A DNA stretch of 64,000 nt from Massilia sp. YIM B02443 (GTDB lineage: Bacteria; Pseudomonadota; Gammaproteobacteria; Burkholderiales; Burkholderiaceae_D), in NCBI RefSeq assembly GCF_030411955.1, contig NZ_JASNRA010000004.1, positions 1 to 64,000 of the forward strand, in the 5' to 3' direction. The notes beneath the pieces were generated by a model. It saw nothing but the letters and a program-made list of their open reading frames with translations, was not told where the DNA came from and searched no databases. Both the position numbers and the translations under genes were made by a program. This document shows positions 24,716-33,602 of this stretch, piece after piece; position 1 is the stretch's first letter, and each line of letters begins with the position of its first letter.

Positions 24716-25651
24716 ATGACAACCGTAAGCGACAATATCAACCTGAGCGACGTCAACGCGGCCCACCTGGACGCGCTGGAATCGGAAGCGATCCACATCC
24801 TGCGCGAAGTGGCGGCCGAATGCACCAACCCGGCCCTGCTGTTCTCGGGCGGCAAGGATTCCGTCGTGCTGCTGCGCCTGGCCGAAAAGGCTTTCCGCCC
24901 CGGCAAATTCCCGTTCCCGCTGGTGCACATCGACACCGGCCACAACTTCGACGAAGTGATCGCCTTCCGCGACGCCCGCGCCGCCGAGCTGGGCGAACGC
25001 CTGATCGTCGGCAGCGTCGAAGACTCGATCAAGCGCGGCACCGTGCGCCTGCGCAATCCGCAAACCGATTCGCGCAACGCGGCGCAAGCGGTGACGCTGC
25101 TCGAAACCATCGCCGAACACGGCTTCGACGCCTGCATCGGCGGCGCCCGCCGCGACGAGGAAAAGGCGCGCGCCAAGGAGCGCATCTTCTCCTTCCGCGA
25201 CGAGTTCGGCCAGTGGGACCCGAAAGCCCAGCGTCCGGAACTGTGGGACCTGTATAACACCCGCGTGCATCCGGGCGAGAACATGCGCGTGTTCCCGATC
25301 TCGAACTGGACCGAGCTGGACGTGTGGCAGTACATCGCCCGCGAACAGCTGGCGCTGCCGTCGATCTACTTCGCGCACGAGCGCCAGGTGATTCCGCGTA
25401 ACGGCCTGCTGGTGCCGCTGACGCCCCTGACTCCGGCGCGCGAAGGCGAAACCGTCGAGACCCGCGTGGTGCGCTTCCGCACCGTGGGCGACATTTCGTG
25501 CACCTGCCCGGTCGCGTCCGATGCGTCCACCGTCGACAACATCATCGCCGAGACCGCGATCACCGACATCACCGAACGCGGCGCGACCCGCATGGACGAC
25601 CAGACGTCCGAAGCGTCGATGGAAAAACGTAAAAAGGCAGGATACTTCTGA
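24716..25651 (+). CDS. cysD: Sulfate adenylyltransferase subunit 2
   Basis: A 311-residue ATP pyrophosphatase-fold subunit that forms APS from sulfate and ATP. PP-loop LLFSGGKDSVVLLRLAEKAF is near residues 38-57, with HIDTGHNFDEVIAFRD, GGARRDEEKARAKERIFS and the usual C-terminus MEKRKKAGYF. The stop overlaps the cysN start as TGATG. Confidence 0.95.
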   Translation: MTTVSDNINLSDVNAAHLDALESEAIHILREVAAECTNPALLFSGGKDSVVLLRLAEKAFRPGKFPFPLVHIDTGHNFDEVIAFRDARAAELGERLIVGSVEDSIKRGTVRLRNPQTDSRNAAQAVTLLETIAEHGFDACIGGARRDEEKARAKERIFSFRDEFGQWDPKAQRPELWDLYNTRVHPGENMRVFPISNWTELDVWQYIAREQLALPSIYFAHERQVIPRNGLLVPLTPLTPAREGETVETRVVRFRTVGDISCTCPVASDASTVDNIIAETAITDITERGATRMDDQTSEASMEKRKKAGYF

Positions 25652-26973
25652 TGAACGCCATGACCGAAAAATTGACCCAGACCGGCGACCGCTCTTTGCT
25701 GCGCTTCATCACCGCCGGCTCCGTCGACGACGGCAAGAGCACCCTGATCGGCCGCCTGCTGTTCGACAGCAAGGGCATCTTCGCCGACCAGCTGGCTGCC
25801 GTCTCGCGCGCCAAGCACAAGCGCACCGTGGGCGACACCATCGACCTGTCGCTGCTGACCGACGGCCTGGAAGCCGAGCGCGAACAGGGCATCACGATCG
25901 ACGTCGCCTACCGCTACTTCGCCACGCCCAAGCGCAAGTTCATCATCGCCGACACCCCGGGCCACGAGCAGTACACCCGCAACATGGTCACCGGCGCCTC
26001 GACCGCCGACGCCGTGATCATCCTGATCGACGTGTCGAAAGTCAAATTGCGCGAGGACGGCGGCGTCGATCTGCTCACCCAGACCAAGCGCCACTCGACC
26101 ATCGCCAAACTGCTGCAGATCGAGCACGTGGTGGTGGCCGTGAACAAGATGGACCTGGTCGATTACGACCGCAGCGTCTACGAACGCATCGTCAAGGCCT
26201 ACGGCGAGTTCGCGCAATCGCTCGGCCTGAAGGACATCACCGCGATCCCGCTGTCGGCGCTGGCCGGCGACAACGTGGTGACGTCGTCCGACAAGATGCC
26301 GTGGTACGAAGGCCCGACCCTGATCGAGCTGCTCGAGTCGCTGTCGGTCTACGACGAGGCGCACGCCGCGCCGTTCCGCTTCCCGGTGCAGCTGGTGGCG
26401 CGCCATAACGGCCACGAAGCCAACGACTTCCGCGGCTACATGGGCCGCATCGAGTCCGGCCGCGTGGCGGTCGGCGACAAGCTGGTGGTGCAGCCCTCCA
26501 ACCAGAGCGCGACCGTGAAAGAGATCGTCACCTTCGACGGTTCGCTCGAATCGGCCGTGGCCGGACAATCGGTGACCCTGGTGCTGAACGAATACGTGGA
26601 CGTCTCGCGCGGCGACATGCTGGCGGGAGCAGAACAGCCGGCCACCTCGCTCAAGCAGGTGACGGCCGACGTGTGCTGGATGTCGGACGAAGCGCTCGAC
26701 CTGCGCCGCAAGTACTGGATCAAGCACGGCACGCGCCAGACCGCGGCCAAGGTGACCAGGGTGGACACCATCCTCGACGTGAACACGCAGGAACGCCACG
26801 CAGCCGAAGGCCTCAAGCTCAACGACATCGCGCGCGTGCAGCTGACCGTCCAGCAGCCGCTGGCGGCCGACGCCTACGCCGACATCCGCGCCACCGGCGC
26901 CTTCATCCTGATCGACGAAGTTACCCACCAGACCGTCGCAGCGGGTATGATCCGCATCGAGCAAACTTCATAA
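25651..26973 (+). CDS. cysN: Sulfate adenylyltransferase subunit 1 (GTPase)
   Basis: A 440-residue EF-Tu-like GTPase whose hydrolysis drives APS formation by CysD. G1 is AGSVDDGKSTLIGRLL, G3 DTPGHEQYTRNM and G4 NKMDLVDYD; beta-barrel domains 2 and 3 follow. It ends without a fused APS kinase (CysC), which agrees with the APS-type reductase upstream. It overlaps cysD by 1 nt and precedes cobA by 20 nt. Confidence 0.95.
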   Translation: MNAMTEKLTQTGDRSLLRFITAGSVDDGKSTLIGRLLFDSKGIFADQLAAVSRAKHKRTVGDTIDLSLLTDGLEAEREQGITIDVAYRYFATPKRKFIIADTPGHEQYTRNMVTGASTADAVIILIDVSKVKLREDGGVDLLTQTKRHSTIAKLLQIEHVVVAVNKMDLVDYDRSVYERIVKAYGEFAQSLGLKDITAIPLSALAGDNVVTSSDKMPWYEGPTLIELLESLSVYDEAHAAPFRFPVQLVARHNGHEANDFRGYMGRIESGRVAVGDKLVVQPSNQSATVKEIVTFDGSLESAVAGQSVTLVLNEYVDVSRGDMLAGAEQPATSLKQVTADVCWMSDEALDLRRKYWIKHGTRQTAAKVTRVDTILDVNTQERHAAEGLKLNDIARVQLTVQQPLAADAYADIRATGAFILIDEVTHQTVAAGMIRIEQTS

Positions 26974-26993
26974 CTTCTGGGTAAGGGTCAAGC

Positions 26994-27710
26994 ATGGCGG
27001 CGTTGGGCAAGGTATTTCTGGTAGGAGCCGGTCCCGGCGCGGCTGACCTGATCACGGTGCGCGGCGCGCGCCTGCTGGCCCAGGCCGACGTGGTGCTGTA
27101 CGACGCCCTGGTCACGCCCGAGATGCTGGAACTGTGCGCGCGCGCCGAGAAAATCTCGGTCGGCAAGCGTTCCGGCCAGCGCTCCACCGCCCAGACCCTG
27201 ATCAACCAGCAGCTGGTCGAATGCGCGCGCAAGTACGCGCTGGTGGTGCGCCTGAAAGGCGGCGACCCGATGCTGTTCGGCCGCGCCGACGAAGAATTGC
27301 GCGCGCTGGAAGCCGAGGGTATCGAGGTCGACGTCGTCCCCGGCATCACCACCGCCGTTGCCGCCGCCGCCGCAACCCGTCAGCCGCTGACCAAGCGCGG
27401 CGTGGCGCGCAGCGTCGCCTTCTTCACCTCCAGCACCGCCCCTGACGAGCCGGATCATCCGGCCCTCCCTGAAACCGACACCCTGGTCCAGTACATGGGC
27501 GGACGCGAAGCCGCCGCCACCGCCGAACGCCTGCTGGCCGAAGGGCGCCGCCCCGACCTGCCGGTGGTGGTGGTCGAGAACTGCAGCCGCCCGGACGAAC
27601 GCATCCTGCGCCTGACCCTCACCGACCTGGCCAGCGGCCTGGAGCCCGGCCATGGCCCGGTGCTGGTGATGATGGGCGAAGCGCTTGCCAGACGCGAACA
27701 CCAATCGTAG
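26994..27710 (+). CDS. cobA: Uroporphyrinogen-III C-methyltransferase
   Basis: A 238-residue SUMT that makes precorrin-2 for siroheme, the sulfite reductase cofactor. Motifs: VGAGPGAADLITVRGARLL, LYDALV, RLKGGDPMLFGRADEE, VVPGITTAVAAAAA, and YMGGREAA. It is a stand-alone methyltransferase with no fused CysG dehydrogenase/chelatase domain; a CbiX-like chelatase gene lies 4.3 kb away. It is the last gene of the cys operon. Confidence 0.93.
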   Translation: MAALGKVFLVGAGPGAADLITVRGARLLAQADVVLYDALVTPEMLELCARAEKISVGKRSGQRSTAQTLINQQLVECARKYALVVRLKGGDPMLFGRADEELRALEAEGIEVDVVPGITTAVAAAAATRQPLTKRGVARSVAFFTSSTAPDEPDHPALPETDTLVQYMGGREAAATAERLLAEGRRPDLPVVVVENCSRPDERILRLTLTDLASGLEPGHGPVLVMMGEALARREHQS

Positions 27711-27960
27711 CGTGGGCGGCTGCGCCGACCGTTCATCGGCGTCTTCTCATTGACCTTGCGCTCACCGCCAGGTCGCGCTGGCGACCAGGTTTTCGCCGCC
27801 GCTTCGGCCGAGAAGCCGTTGGCGTCGAACATTCACCAGCCTTCATCGAAGCCATCGATGCTCGCACAGAGAAATGTCTGGTCGGGAACCCCTCAATGGG
27901 GATCAATCCACCCCACTTTTGGAGGGGCCGGCTGCGCGTCCGCGCAGCGATAATGGGGCG
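27711..27960. other. Intergenic region, nothing assigned
   Basis: This 250-bp stretch lies between cobA and the second porin. It has GC-rich short frames on both strands but none with a ribosome site or recognisable product, and no clear intrinsic terminator. CCCCTCAATGGGGATC near 27891-27906 and GGAGGGG near 27927 could give weak hairpins. Confidence 0.4.
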
Positions 27961-29115
27961 ATGTTCCCACCTCCACAGACCCTCGCCATCCGCCTTGCCG
28001 CACCATGCCTGCTGGCGCTGTTGCCGGCTTGCCTGCCCGCCAGCGCGTGGGCCCAATCCGATGCGCTGCAGATCTATGCGCGCCTGAACGTCGGCCTGGA
28101 AGCGATGCACCGTGACGCCGCCGATGGCGGGCGCCATAGCGTCACCCGCCTGTCGAACTACCGCTCGGTGCTGGGCCTGCGCGGCAACGAAGCGCTCGGC
28201 GCCGGCACGCGCCTGCTGTTCCAGGTCGAAGGCACGCTGTCGCCCGATACCGGCGCCGGCGCCATCGCGGCGCGCGACACCCGCATCGGTCTCGAGGGAG
28301 CGTGGGGCACGCTATTCGCCGGCAACTGGACCACGCCCTACAACTCGGCCACGTCCGGGCTCGATCCGTTCTATCCGACCACCGCCGGCTACATGAGCAT
28401 CATGGGCAACGGCTCGGCATCGAATGCCGACAACGTGACCGACACCGCCTCGTTCGACCGCCGCCAGAAGAACAGCCTGCACTACTGGACCCCAAACTGG
28501 CGCGGCCTGTCGCTACGCCTGGCGCATGGTTTCAATGAAGAGCGCGCGCCGGACGGCGCGCGGCCAGCGCTCGATTCCGGCGTCCTGCTGTTCGAACGCG
28601 GTTCGCTGTTCGCCAGCCTGGGGCACGAGCGGCACCGCGACTACCAGGGTCCGGGCCGCACCGACCGCGGCACCCGGCTGGCGCTGGCGTACCGCTTCGG
28701 CGACACCCGGCTGGCCGTGATTGGCGAGCGGCTGGACTATCAGGCGCGCAGCGGCAGCCTGCGGCGCGGCGCCTGGTACGTGTCGGCAACCCGTCAGATG
28801 GGCGCGCATGCGTTGCGCCTGGGCGTGGCCAAGGCACAGGACGGCAAGGGTGACGCCGTGGGCAATATCGGCTTTGCGGCCGCCGGTCCCGATACCGGCG
28901 CATTGCACGCCACGATCGGCTACGACGTCGCGCTGTCGAAGCGCACCTCGCTGTTCGCGTTCCACACGCGCATCCACAACGATGCGCGCGCCGGCGTCGA
29001 TTTCGCCATCAATGGACTAAACCCGGGACTAAACCCGGGCCTGAACCCGGGCCTGGCCCCGGACACCGGCGCGAAACTGCGTGGCACCGCGCTCGGCGTG
29101 CGCCACGCGTTCTGA
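27961..29115 (+). CDS. Outer-membrane porin (Gram-negative porin family)
   Basis: A 384-residue porin. Signal peptide cleaved after ASAWAQ (about residue 31), then DALQIYARLNVGLEA at the first strand, SNYRSVLGLRGNEALGAG, GLEGAWGTLFAGNW, and a terminal Phe (GVRHAF). A run of GLNP repeats in the last loop (residues 352-367) is unusual. It differs from the 11.3-kb porin in sequence and promoter. It converges on the DUF4214 gene with 3 nt between stops. Confidence 0.87.
   Translation: MFPPPQTLAIRLAAPCLLALLPACLPASAWAQSDALQIYARLNVGLEAMHRDAADGGRHSVTRLSNYRSVLGLRGNEALGAGTRLLFQVEGTLSPDTGAGAIAARDTRIGLEGAWGTLFAGNWTTPYNSATSGLDPFYPTTAGYMSIMGNGSASNADNVTDTASFDRRQKNSLHYWTPNWRGLSLRLAHGFNEERAPDGARPALDSGVLLFERGSLFASLGHERHRDYQGPGRTDRGTRLALAYRFGDTRLAVIGERLDYQARSGSLRRGAWYVSATRQMGAHALRLGVAKAQDGKGDAVGNIGFAAAGPDTGALHATIGYDVALSKRTSLFAFHTRIHNDARAGVDFAINGLNPGLNPGLNPGLAPDTGAKLRGTALGVRHAF
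29014..29061 (+). repeat. 12-bp tandem repeat within the porin gene
   Basis: Four in-frame 12-nt units encode GLNP-GLNP-GLNP-GLAP. The first two units are identical and the third and fourth differ by a few bases. Twelve-base slippage would add or remove four residues from a predicted surface loop without breaking the frame. Confidence 0.85.
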
Positions 29116-29118
29116 CGC

Positions 29119-31857
29119 TTAGGTAGCCGCCCAGCCGATGAAGTCGATCCCGTGCTGGATCGAGCCGATCACCTGCGCCTGGTTCTCGGCGCTCTCGCTG
29201 AAGCTCGCCAGCACCGCTTCGCGCGGCGCATGGGCCACCTGCAGCGCGTCGCTCCAGAACTGGAAGCCCGCCGCATCGGGTTCTCGGTGCTGCACGTGCT
29301 GGTACAGCAGGTCGAGGAATTGCGTGTCCGTCGTCGGGCCATAGCGATCGGTGAACTCGGCGCTGCCGACGAAGCTGCGCGCCACGTCCTGCAGTCCCAC
29401 GCCCCTGTCCATCGCCCCGATCCAGAATCCCAGCCCTTCCAGGTCCGGCGCGCGGTCGAAAGCGGCCTGGTACAGCCGGTAGGCCTGGCCCGCGGCGCCG
29501 TCGATGTCGAGCGCCACCTGGCCGTCATTGAACACCAGCCGCTCGACCCCGTGCAGCGTATCGGCGCCGCCGCCCGCCAGCGCATTCACCTGGAAGCCGT
29601 CCTGGCCGAGCGCCAGCGCATAAGCGTCCCTGGCGCCGCAATACACCACGGTATCGAGTCCGCTTCCGCCCTCGATCGTGCAGCCGGCGCCCGCCGCGCC
29701 GCCGTCCACGCCACCATACGCGATGCCGTGCGCGATCGCGTCGGACACCTGCTCCCGGTTCTCGGCGCTCTCGCTGAACTGCGCCAGCACGGCTTCGCGC
29801 GCCACGTGGTGCACCTGCAGCGCATCGCGCCAGAACTGGAAGCCCGCCGCATCGGGCGCGCGGTGCAGCACGTGCTGGTACAGCACCTCGAGGAAGCCGG
29901 CGTCGCTCATCTGGCCATGGCGGCCGGTGAACTCGGCGCTGGCGAGGAAGCTGCGCGCCACGTCCTGCAGCTTGATGCCGCCATCCATCGCGCCGATCCA
30001 GAACGCCAGTCCTTCGGCGTCCGGCGCGCGATCGAAGGCCGCCTGGTACAGCCGGTAGGCCTGCCCTGCCGTGCCGTCGACGTCGAGCGCCACGTTACCG
30101 TCGTCGAACACCAGCCGCTCGACGTTGCGCAGCGTGTCGGCGCCGCCGCCGGCGTGGCCGGTGACGTGGAAGCCGTCCGCGCCGGGGTCGAGCGCGAAGG
30201 CGCTCTGCGCGCCGCGATAGACCACGGTATCGATGCCGCTGCCGCCATCGATCGCGTGGCTGCCGGCGCCGGCGACGAACAGGTCGCGCGCCGCCGTCCC
30301 TGTCACCTGCGTGGCCACCAGGCTGCCGCCGCCGGCGAGCGTGCCGGTGCCGGGCTGCGCCGGCGCTGCCGGCGCTGCCGGAGCGTCTGCGGCCAGCACG
30401 CGCGCCTCGACCTGCAGCGTGCCGTCGGCCTGGGTATCGACCCATGCCGTCGCCAGCCCGCCGCCGGCCAGTGTGCTCAAGACCGGGCTGGCCTGGTCGC
30501 CCTGGCGCAGTTCGTTGACCGCGAACTCGCGCACGTCGAGCGCCGTGCCGGACGCATCGAAGCGGCGCGCGAAGATGCCGTTGCCGTCGAAGTCGCCGGC
30601 CTGCGACTGCCACCCGATCACGAAGCCGCCGTCGTCCTGGGCCGCCACCGAGGCCGCGAAGCGTCCCGCGCCGCCGTCGACGTTGGCCTGGACCCTGCTG
30701 CCTGCGGCATGGCCGGCGGCGTCGTAGCGCTGGAAGAAGATGTCGCTCTGGGCGAAGCCGTAGGGCGAATTCAGGTAGCTGTCCCAGGCCACGACGTAGC
30801 CGCCATCGCTCAGCGCCGCGATGCTGGCGAGCGGCGCGGCGGTGCTGAGGGTGGCGGCGTAGCCGTCGCCGCTGACGATTGCCGGCGCCTGGCCCGGCCC
30901 GGCGGCGTACACATTGCCGTCACCGATCTCGCCCCAGGCCACGACGAAGCCGGAACCATGCGCCACGATGTCGGGATCGTAGGCGCTGCCGAGGGCGCCG
31001 AAGGTCTGCTGCGCGCCGAGCGGCGCGCCATCAAGGCCGAACTGGCGCACCTGCACCTGGCCGCCGGCGCGCCAGGCCAGCGCGAACGAACCATCGTCCA
31101 GCACGGCGACGTCGGGCATGGCGGTGTCGGCGGCGGCGCCGGTGTCGGCGAACTGCTGGGCGCCGGCGCTGCCGTCAGGACCGACGATGCGATAGGCGAT
31201 GTGCGCCGCCTCGCCGCTGCGTACCGTATAGGCGACCACGAAGCGGCCGTCGTGCAGCGCGGCGACGCTCGGCTCGCCTTCGGCGGCGGCATCCGGCGCC
31301 GAGGTGACGGCGAAGGCCGCGCCGCGCGCGTTGCCGCCGGCGTCGCGCAGTTGCGCCCACAGCTGGCCGCCGTCCGTACTGGACGCCTGCCACACGGTGA
31401 CGAAGCCGCCGTCGGCCAGCGTCGCCATCGCCGGGGCCGCATTCTGGCTGGCCACACCGAGCGCGAACTCGTTGCCGAAGTGTTCCAGCGCTTTGGTGGC
31501 CCCGGCCTCCACCGAATACACCAGGGTTTCTGCGATGCCGCGCCCGGCCAGCGGCTTGCCGTTGGCGTCGAGCTGGAAGTGGTCGTAGTAGTGCACCGTG
31601 ACCGTCACCGGCGCGCCGGGCTGCAGCTTCGACGCATCCGCGATCAAGAGGCGCGCGCTGGTGTCTACCGCGGGATCGTAGTCGATCGTGAACAGGCCCG
31701 GGCGCGATTCGGCGTCGATCACCCAGCGCCCGCCGGTTGCGAGGCCGGTGTCGATGGGACTCAGGGTGGCGGCCAGGTCGCCGCGCTGCAGGGTCGAGAA
31801 CAGGGTGTCGCGGTCGTCGACGATGCCGACCGGGGCGTAGTCAGGTTCGGTATACAT
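29119..31857 (-). CDS. Large DUF4214-domain protein, probably secreted
   Basis: A 912-residue protein without a Sec signal. Residues about 130-495 hold repeated blades of the form DGG-F/Y-V-x-x-W (at least five), a beta-propeller-like array. An Ala/Pro linker (about 490-505) leads to two near-identical DUF4214 units (about 538-715 and 729-905), each with GGSGxDTVVY, a GGGADTLxxVERLVF strand and the helical YRLYQAAFDRAPD motif. DUF4214 and such Gly/Asp repeats are common in type I secretion substrates; no secretion genes are nearby. The start MYTEPDY is chosen from two; the ribosome site is weak. Function unknown; adhesion or surface display is a guess. Confidence 0.8.
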   Translation of the reverse strand: MYTEPDYAPVGIVDDRDTLFSTLQRGDLAATLSPIDTGLATGGRWVIDAESRPGLFTIDYDPAVDTSARLLIADASKLQPGAPVTVTVHYYDHFQLDANGKPLAGRGIAETLVYSVEAGATKALEHFGNEFALGVASQNAAPAMATLADGGFVTVWQASSTDGGQLWAQLRDAGGNARGAAFAVTSAPDAAAEGEPSVAALHDGRFVVAYTVRSGEAAHIAYRIVGPDGSAGAQQFADTGAAADTAMPDVAVLDDGSFALAWRAGGQVQVRQFGLDGAPLGAQQTFGALGSAYDPDIVAHGSGFVVAWGEIGDGNVYAAGPGQAPAIVSGDGYAATLSTAAPLASIAALSDGGYVVAWDSYLNSPYGFAQSDIFFQRYDAAGHAAGSRVQANVDGGAGRFAASVAAQDDGGFVIGWQSQAGDFDGNGIFARRFDASGTALDVREFAVNELRQGDQASPVLSTLAGGGLATAWVDTQADGTLQVEARVLAADAPAAPAAPAQPGTGTLAGGGSLVATQVTGTAARDLFVAGAGSHAIDGGSGIDTVVYRGAQSAFALDPGADGFHVTGHAGGGADTLRNVERLVFDDGNVALDVDGTAGQAYRLYQAAFDRAPDAEGLAFWIGAMDGGIKLQDVARSFLASAEFTGRHGQMSDAGFLEVLYQHVLHRAPDAAGFQFWRDALQVHHVAREAVLAQFSESAENREQVSDAIAHGIAYGGVDGGAAGAGCTIEGGSGLDTVVYCGARDAYALALGQDGFQVNALAGGGADTLHGVERLVFNDGQVALDIDGAAGQAYRLYQAAFDRAPDLEGLGFWIGAMDRGVGLQDVARSFVGSAEFTDRYGPTTDTQFLDLLYQHVQHREPDAAGFQFWSDALQVAHAPREAVLASFSESAENQAQVIGSIQHGIDFIGWAAT
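29143..30246 (-). repeat. Intragenic duplication of the DUF4214 unit
   Basis: Two units of about 530 bp (roughly 29143-29673 and 29713-30246) encode parallel sequences: AGQAYRLYQAAFDRAPD and DAAGFQFW occur identically in both. The divergence is mostly at scattered positions, which suggests a fairly recent duplication or ongoing conversion. Confidence 0.8.
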
Positions 31858-32049
31858 GAAATGCAATCCTGAAGAAGTCGCGCGCAAGGCGCGGAAGGGT
31901 CAGGATCCATCATGCACGAGCTCACCACGTGTTTGACAGCTTGTTCTGAATTTTATGCGGCAAAATGATACGGAACGCGTGTTAAATTAACATAAGATCA
32001 CGATCAACCAGCGATCGTTTGCATAGCTTGCCAGGACGGCAAACAGCCC

Positions 32050-32418
32050 TCAGCCGAGCGCCGCCACGCAGTAGTCGGCCATGGCGCGCTGCACGCCGTC
32101 GTCTTCGCCGATCGCGCCGACCACATTCAACTGCAGGCCCGGATGCGCCGCGCGCAGTTGGTCGGCCAGCGCCGGCAGGTCGCGCAGCAGATGCCCGCCC
32201 TGCCCCAGGAACACCGGAACAACGGTGATGTCATTGATGCCGCGCGCGACCATGCCAGCCGCCACTTCCGGCAGGCCGGGCGTCATCAGCTCGAGGAAGG
32301 CCAGCGCCACTTCGGTGTCTTGCAGGCGCGCCGCCGCCTGCTCGCGCAGGCGCTCGAACGGCGCGGCCCAGCTGGCGGCGCGCGCGCCATGGGCAAAGAG
32401 AATCAGTCCACGTGCCAT
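32050..32418 (-). CDS. CbiX-like sirohydrochlorin chelatase (short form)
   Basis: A 122-residue single-domain chelatase: LILFAHGARAASWAAPFERL carries the metal-site His, EVALAFLELMTPGLPE the second conserved stretch and VVPVFLGQGGHLLRDL the second His. Short CbiX proteins insert Fe2+ or Co2+ into sirohydrochlorin as dimers. With cobA and cysI in the same region, siroheme is the likely product. The ATG overlaps the lptG stop as TGATG, so it is translated with the LPS-export genes. Confidence 0.85.
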   Translation of the reverse strand: MARGLILFAHGARAASWAAPFERLREQAAARLQDTEVALAFLELMTPGLPEVAAGMVARGINDITVVPVFLGQGGHLLRDLPALADQLRAAHPGLQLNVVGAIGEDDGVQRAMADYCVAALG

Positions 32419-33602
32419 CAGCGTCGCTCCACCCACCACAGCGCACCCAGCGCCATGAGCAGGAACAGCATGCTCGGGGCCACCGCCGTCAGGAAGGCCG
32501 GCAGGATGGTCAAGACGCCCAGGTGCGAGAACAGGGAGTTGATCAACAGGTAGCTCACGCCGATCATGATGCCGATGAAGATCTTGAGACTGACGCCGCC
32601 GCTGCGGGTGTGCAGGTAGGCGAACGGCAGGGCCAGCGCCATCAGCACGAAGATCGACAGCGGGTCAATCAGCTTCTTCCAGAACGCGACCTTGAAGCGT
32701 TCCGTTTCCTGTCGATTCTCGGCCAGGTGGCGCGTGTACACGGCCAGTTCGACCGCCGACATGCGTTCCGGGTCCGAGCGCGACACCGACAGGATGCGCG
32801 GCGTGATCTCGGAGGCCAGCTCGTAGGTCGGCAGCTTGCGCGTGCTCACGGCCGCCGTCTCCTGTCCATAGGTGCTCTGGATGGTCTGGCCGGCCGGCAC
32901 CGCCGAACCCGGGGCCGGCAGCTCGCGGCTGTTGGTGAACAGGGTTTCGCTGACGTCCTGCAGGCGCCAGGTGTTGTTGCCGCCGTAGACGCCGCGCGCC
33001 GCCGTCACCAGCGAGCGGATGCGCATATTGTTGTCGAACTCGTAGAGCCGCACGTCTTCGAGCTGGCCGTCGGCCGCGATGCGGCGCACGTTGAAGAAGC
33101 GCGAACCGGTGATGCGGCCGCGCACGCCGTTTTCGTGCACGCTGTCCTTGGTCCACATGCCGGAGCGGAATTCGGTCGACACCGCGCTGCCCTTGGCCGT
33201 CACGCGCATGCGTTCGGCCACCGGCGCGGTGCGCGGCGTGATCAACTCGCCGAAGATGAAGGCAACGATGACGAACAGCGCGCCGATCTTGAACAGGATC
33301 CAGGCCGCCTGGCGGGTCGACATCGACGAGGCGCGCATGATGGTGAATTCGGAGCTGGCCGCGAACTGGGCCATCGTATAGATGGTGCCGATCAGCGCCG
33401 CCACCGGCATCACCTGGTACACGTTGCCGGGCACCAGCAGCAGCACGTATAAAAAGGCGTGCTGGATGCCGAAGTCGTTCTTGCCGACCGACGGCAGGAT
33501 GCTGGTCAGGTCCATGAAGGCGACCAGCGCCAGGAACGCGATCAGCACGAAGGCCACCGCCTGGCAGATATTGATGGTGAAGTAGCGATCGAGGATCTTC
33601 AT
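32418..33602 (-). CDS. lptG: LPS export permease LptG
   Basis: A 394-residue inner-membrane protein with six transmembrane segments (three at each end) around a periplasmic beta-jellyroll. Family marks: MKILDRYFTINICQAV at the start, SSEFTIMRASSMSTRQAAW (the coupling helix region) and KLIDPLSIFVLMALALPFAY. With LptF and the LptB ATPase (not here) it extracts LPS from the membrane. It is second of the pair by order and by the N-terminus; its start overlaps the lptF stop as ATGA. Confidence 0.92.
   Translation of the reverse strand: MKILDRYFTINICQAVAFVLIAFLALVAFMDLTSILPSVGKNDFGIQHAFLYVLLLVPGNVYQVMPVAALIGTIYTMAQFAASSEFTIMRASSMSTRQAAWILFKIGALFVIVAFIFGELITPRTAPVAERMRVTAKGSAVSTEFRSGMWTKDSVHENGVRGRITGSRFFNVRRIAADGQLEDVRLYEFDNNMRIRSLVTAARGVYGGNNTWRLQDVSETLFTNSRELPAPGSAVPAGQTIQSTYGQETAAVSTRKLPTYELASEITPRILSVSRSDPERMSAVELAVYTRHLAENRQETERFKVAFWKKLIDPLSIFVLMALALPFAYLHTRSGGVSLKIFIGIMIGVSYLLINSLFSHLGVLTILPAFLTAVAPSMLFLLMALGALWWVERR

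Noticed and set aside
29152..31872. A 906-codon frame antisense to the DUF4214 gene
   Set aside because: His/Arg/Gln-rich composition typical of antisense frames in GC-rich DNA; no domain and no ribosome site.
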